The notes under the pieces were generated by a model. That model was not told the DNA's origin, did no database searches, and worked only from the letters and a program-made list of their open reading frames with translations. 6,116 nucleotides of DNA, taken from NCBI GenBank assembly GCA_019508105.1, contig JAEKMB010000072.1, positions 1-6,116 of the forward strand, given 5' to 3'. Source of the stretch: Alphaproteobacteria bacterium (GTDB lineage: Bacteria; Pseudomonadota; Alphaproteobacteria; Micropepsales; Micropepsaceae). The position numbers and the translations under genes were made by a program. Shown piece by piece: positions 5,294-6,116 of the stretch; the first letter of the stretch is position 1; the number at the start of each line of letters is the position of its first letter.

Positions 5294-6116
5294 ATGGCAA
5301 ATAGCGGCAAAAGCGACGCTTTGGACGAGGCCGCGCAGCGCTTGCGGATCGCCGAGGCGCTGGAGCGGCTGGCGCCTCCCGCCCTGCGGACCACCCTGCC
5401 CGGCGGCGACGCCTTTGTCTGGGAGCCGGCGCAGGGCGGCTTGGTGGCGGTGCCCCATGTCGCCCATGTAGACCTGTCGCTGCTGAAGGGCATCGAGAAC
5501 CAGCGCGACACCCTCCTGGCCAATACCAGGCGCTTTGCCGAAGGCTTGCCGGCCAACAATGCCTTGCTGTGGGGCGCGCGCGGCATGGGCAAATCCAGCC
5601 TGGTCAAGGCGGTGCATGAGGAAATCAACGTCGCGCGCAAAGGCAACGACCGCCTGGTGCTGATCGAGATTCACCGCGAGGATATCGACAGCCTGCCGCT
5701 GCTGCTGCGGACCTTGCGCAAGGCGGCGCGCCGGGTGGTGCTGTTCTGCGACGATCTCAGCTTCGACAAGGACGATACCAGCTACAAATCGCTGAAAGCG
5801 GCGCTGGAAGGCGGCATCGAGGGACGGCCCGCCAACACCATCTTCTATGCCACCTCCAACCGCCGGCACCTGATGCCGCGCGACCTGGTGGACAATGAGC
5901 GCGGCACCGCCATCAATCCCGGCGAAGCGGTGGAGGAAAAAGTCTCGCTGTCGGACCGCTTCGGCCTGTGGCTGGGCTTTCACCACTGCGGCCAGGACGA
6001 ATATCTGTCCATGATCGAGGGCTATGCCGGCTTCTACAAGCTGAAGCTGGCGCCGGAGGAATTGCGCCGCCGCGCCCTGGCCTGGGCGATGGGCCGCGGC
6101 GCGCGCTCAGGCCGGG
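5294..6116 (+). CDS. DUF815 family AAA-type ATP-binding protein, partial at the C-terminus
   Basis: The frame from ATG 5294 is open to the window edge, giving 274 residues. The Walker A motif is G-A-R-G-M-G-K-S-S at 94-102. The Walker B-like strand is V-V-L-F-C-D-D-L-S-F at 148-157. A sensor-1-like A-T-S-N-R-R-H-L follows at 186-193, with S-D-R-F-G-L-W-L at 220-227. This is the DUF815 family, a P-loop ATPase of about 280-300 residues; the visible end (R-G-A-R-S-G-R) is close to the usual C-terminus, so probably only some 15-20 residues are missing. The biological role of the family is not established. The start is supported by AAGGGG five bases upstream. It is divergent from yajC, an arrangement I recall from other alphaproteobacteria, but nothing in the sequence ties it to secretion. 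Confidence 0.92.
   Translation, partial: MANSGKSDALDEAAQRLRIAEALERLAPPALRTTLPGGDAFVWEPAQGGLVAVPHVAHVDLSLLKGIENQRDTLLANTRRFAEGLPANNALLWGARGMGKSSLVKAVHEEINVARKGNDRLVLIEIHREDIDSLPLLLRTLRKAARRVVLFCDDLSFDKDDTSYKSLKAALEGGIEGRPANTIFYATSNRRHLMPRDLVDNERGTAINPGEAVEEKVSLSDRFGLWLGFHHCGQDEYLSMIEGYAGFYKLKLAPEELRRRALAWAMGRGARSGR

Noticed and set aside
1..6116. A mobile element, defence island or new multi-gene system
   Set aside because: I found no transposase, integrase, toxin-antitoxin pair, array of repeats or tRNA. Apart from the secD break, the genes are ordinary chromosomal ones with similar base composition.

Overview
The window is GC-rich chromosomal DNA from a proteobacterium, most likely an alphaproteobacterium. 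The evidence is the yajC-secD pair, a divergent DUF815 ATPase beside it, a nearby squalene/phytoene-synthase-like protein of the NDUFAF6 type, and a short PuuD-type membrane protein. I cannot place it to genus. I see no mobile element, tRNA, rRNA or CRISPR array.

Layout from left to right. (1) 1-352, minus: the first 117 codons of a TPR-type lipoprotein that runs off the left edge. (2) 353-650: a non-coding gap with several inverted repeats, including a pair that overlaps the lipoprotein's ribosome binding site. (3) 651-1355, minus: an exported protein with five TPR repeats. (4) 1356-1528: a divergent promoter region with a 7-bp hairpin and a direct repeat. (5) 1529-1921, plus: a short HPF/RaiA-type ribosome-associated protein. 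It converges on (6) 1916-2680, minus: a squalene/phytoene synthase homologue without the catalytic Asp motifs; the two stop codons share a CTATAG hexamer. (7) 2684-2711: an intrinsic terminator ending three bases before the start codon of gene 6. (8) 2736-3362, minus: a five-helix PuuD-type membrane protein with no cytochrome c domain. (9) 3437-4934, minus: secD, broken by an internal loss of roughly 37 codons plus a frame change at about 4475-4478. (10) 4938-5243, minus: yajC. (11) 5294-6116, plus: a DUF815 AAA-type ATPase, nearly complete, cut by the right edge.

Genes 10, 9 and 8 read as one leftward transcription unit (yajC, secD, PuuD-like) ending at the terminator. YajC and SecD are accessory subunits of the Sec translocase. 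The usual next gene, secF, is absent and the PuuD-like gene sits in its place. The HPF-like gene would act on ribosomes, and the two TPR proteins in the cell envelope. No new multi-gene system can be supported. The items most worth a second look are the broken secD, the missing secF, the terminator abutting a start codon, and the paired repeats around the lipoprotein's ribosome binding site.
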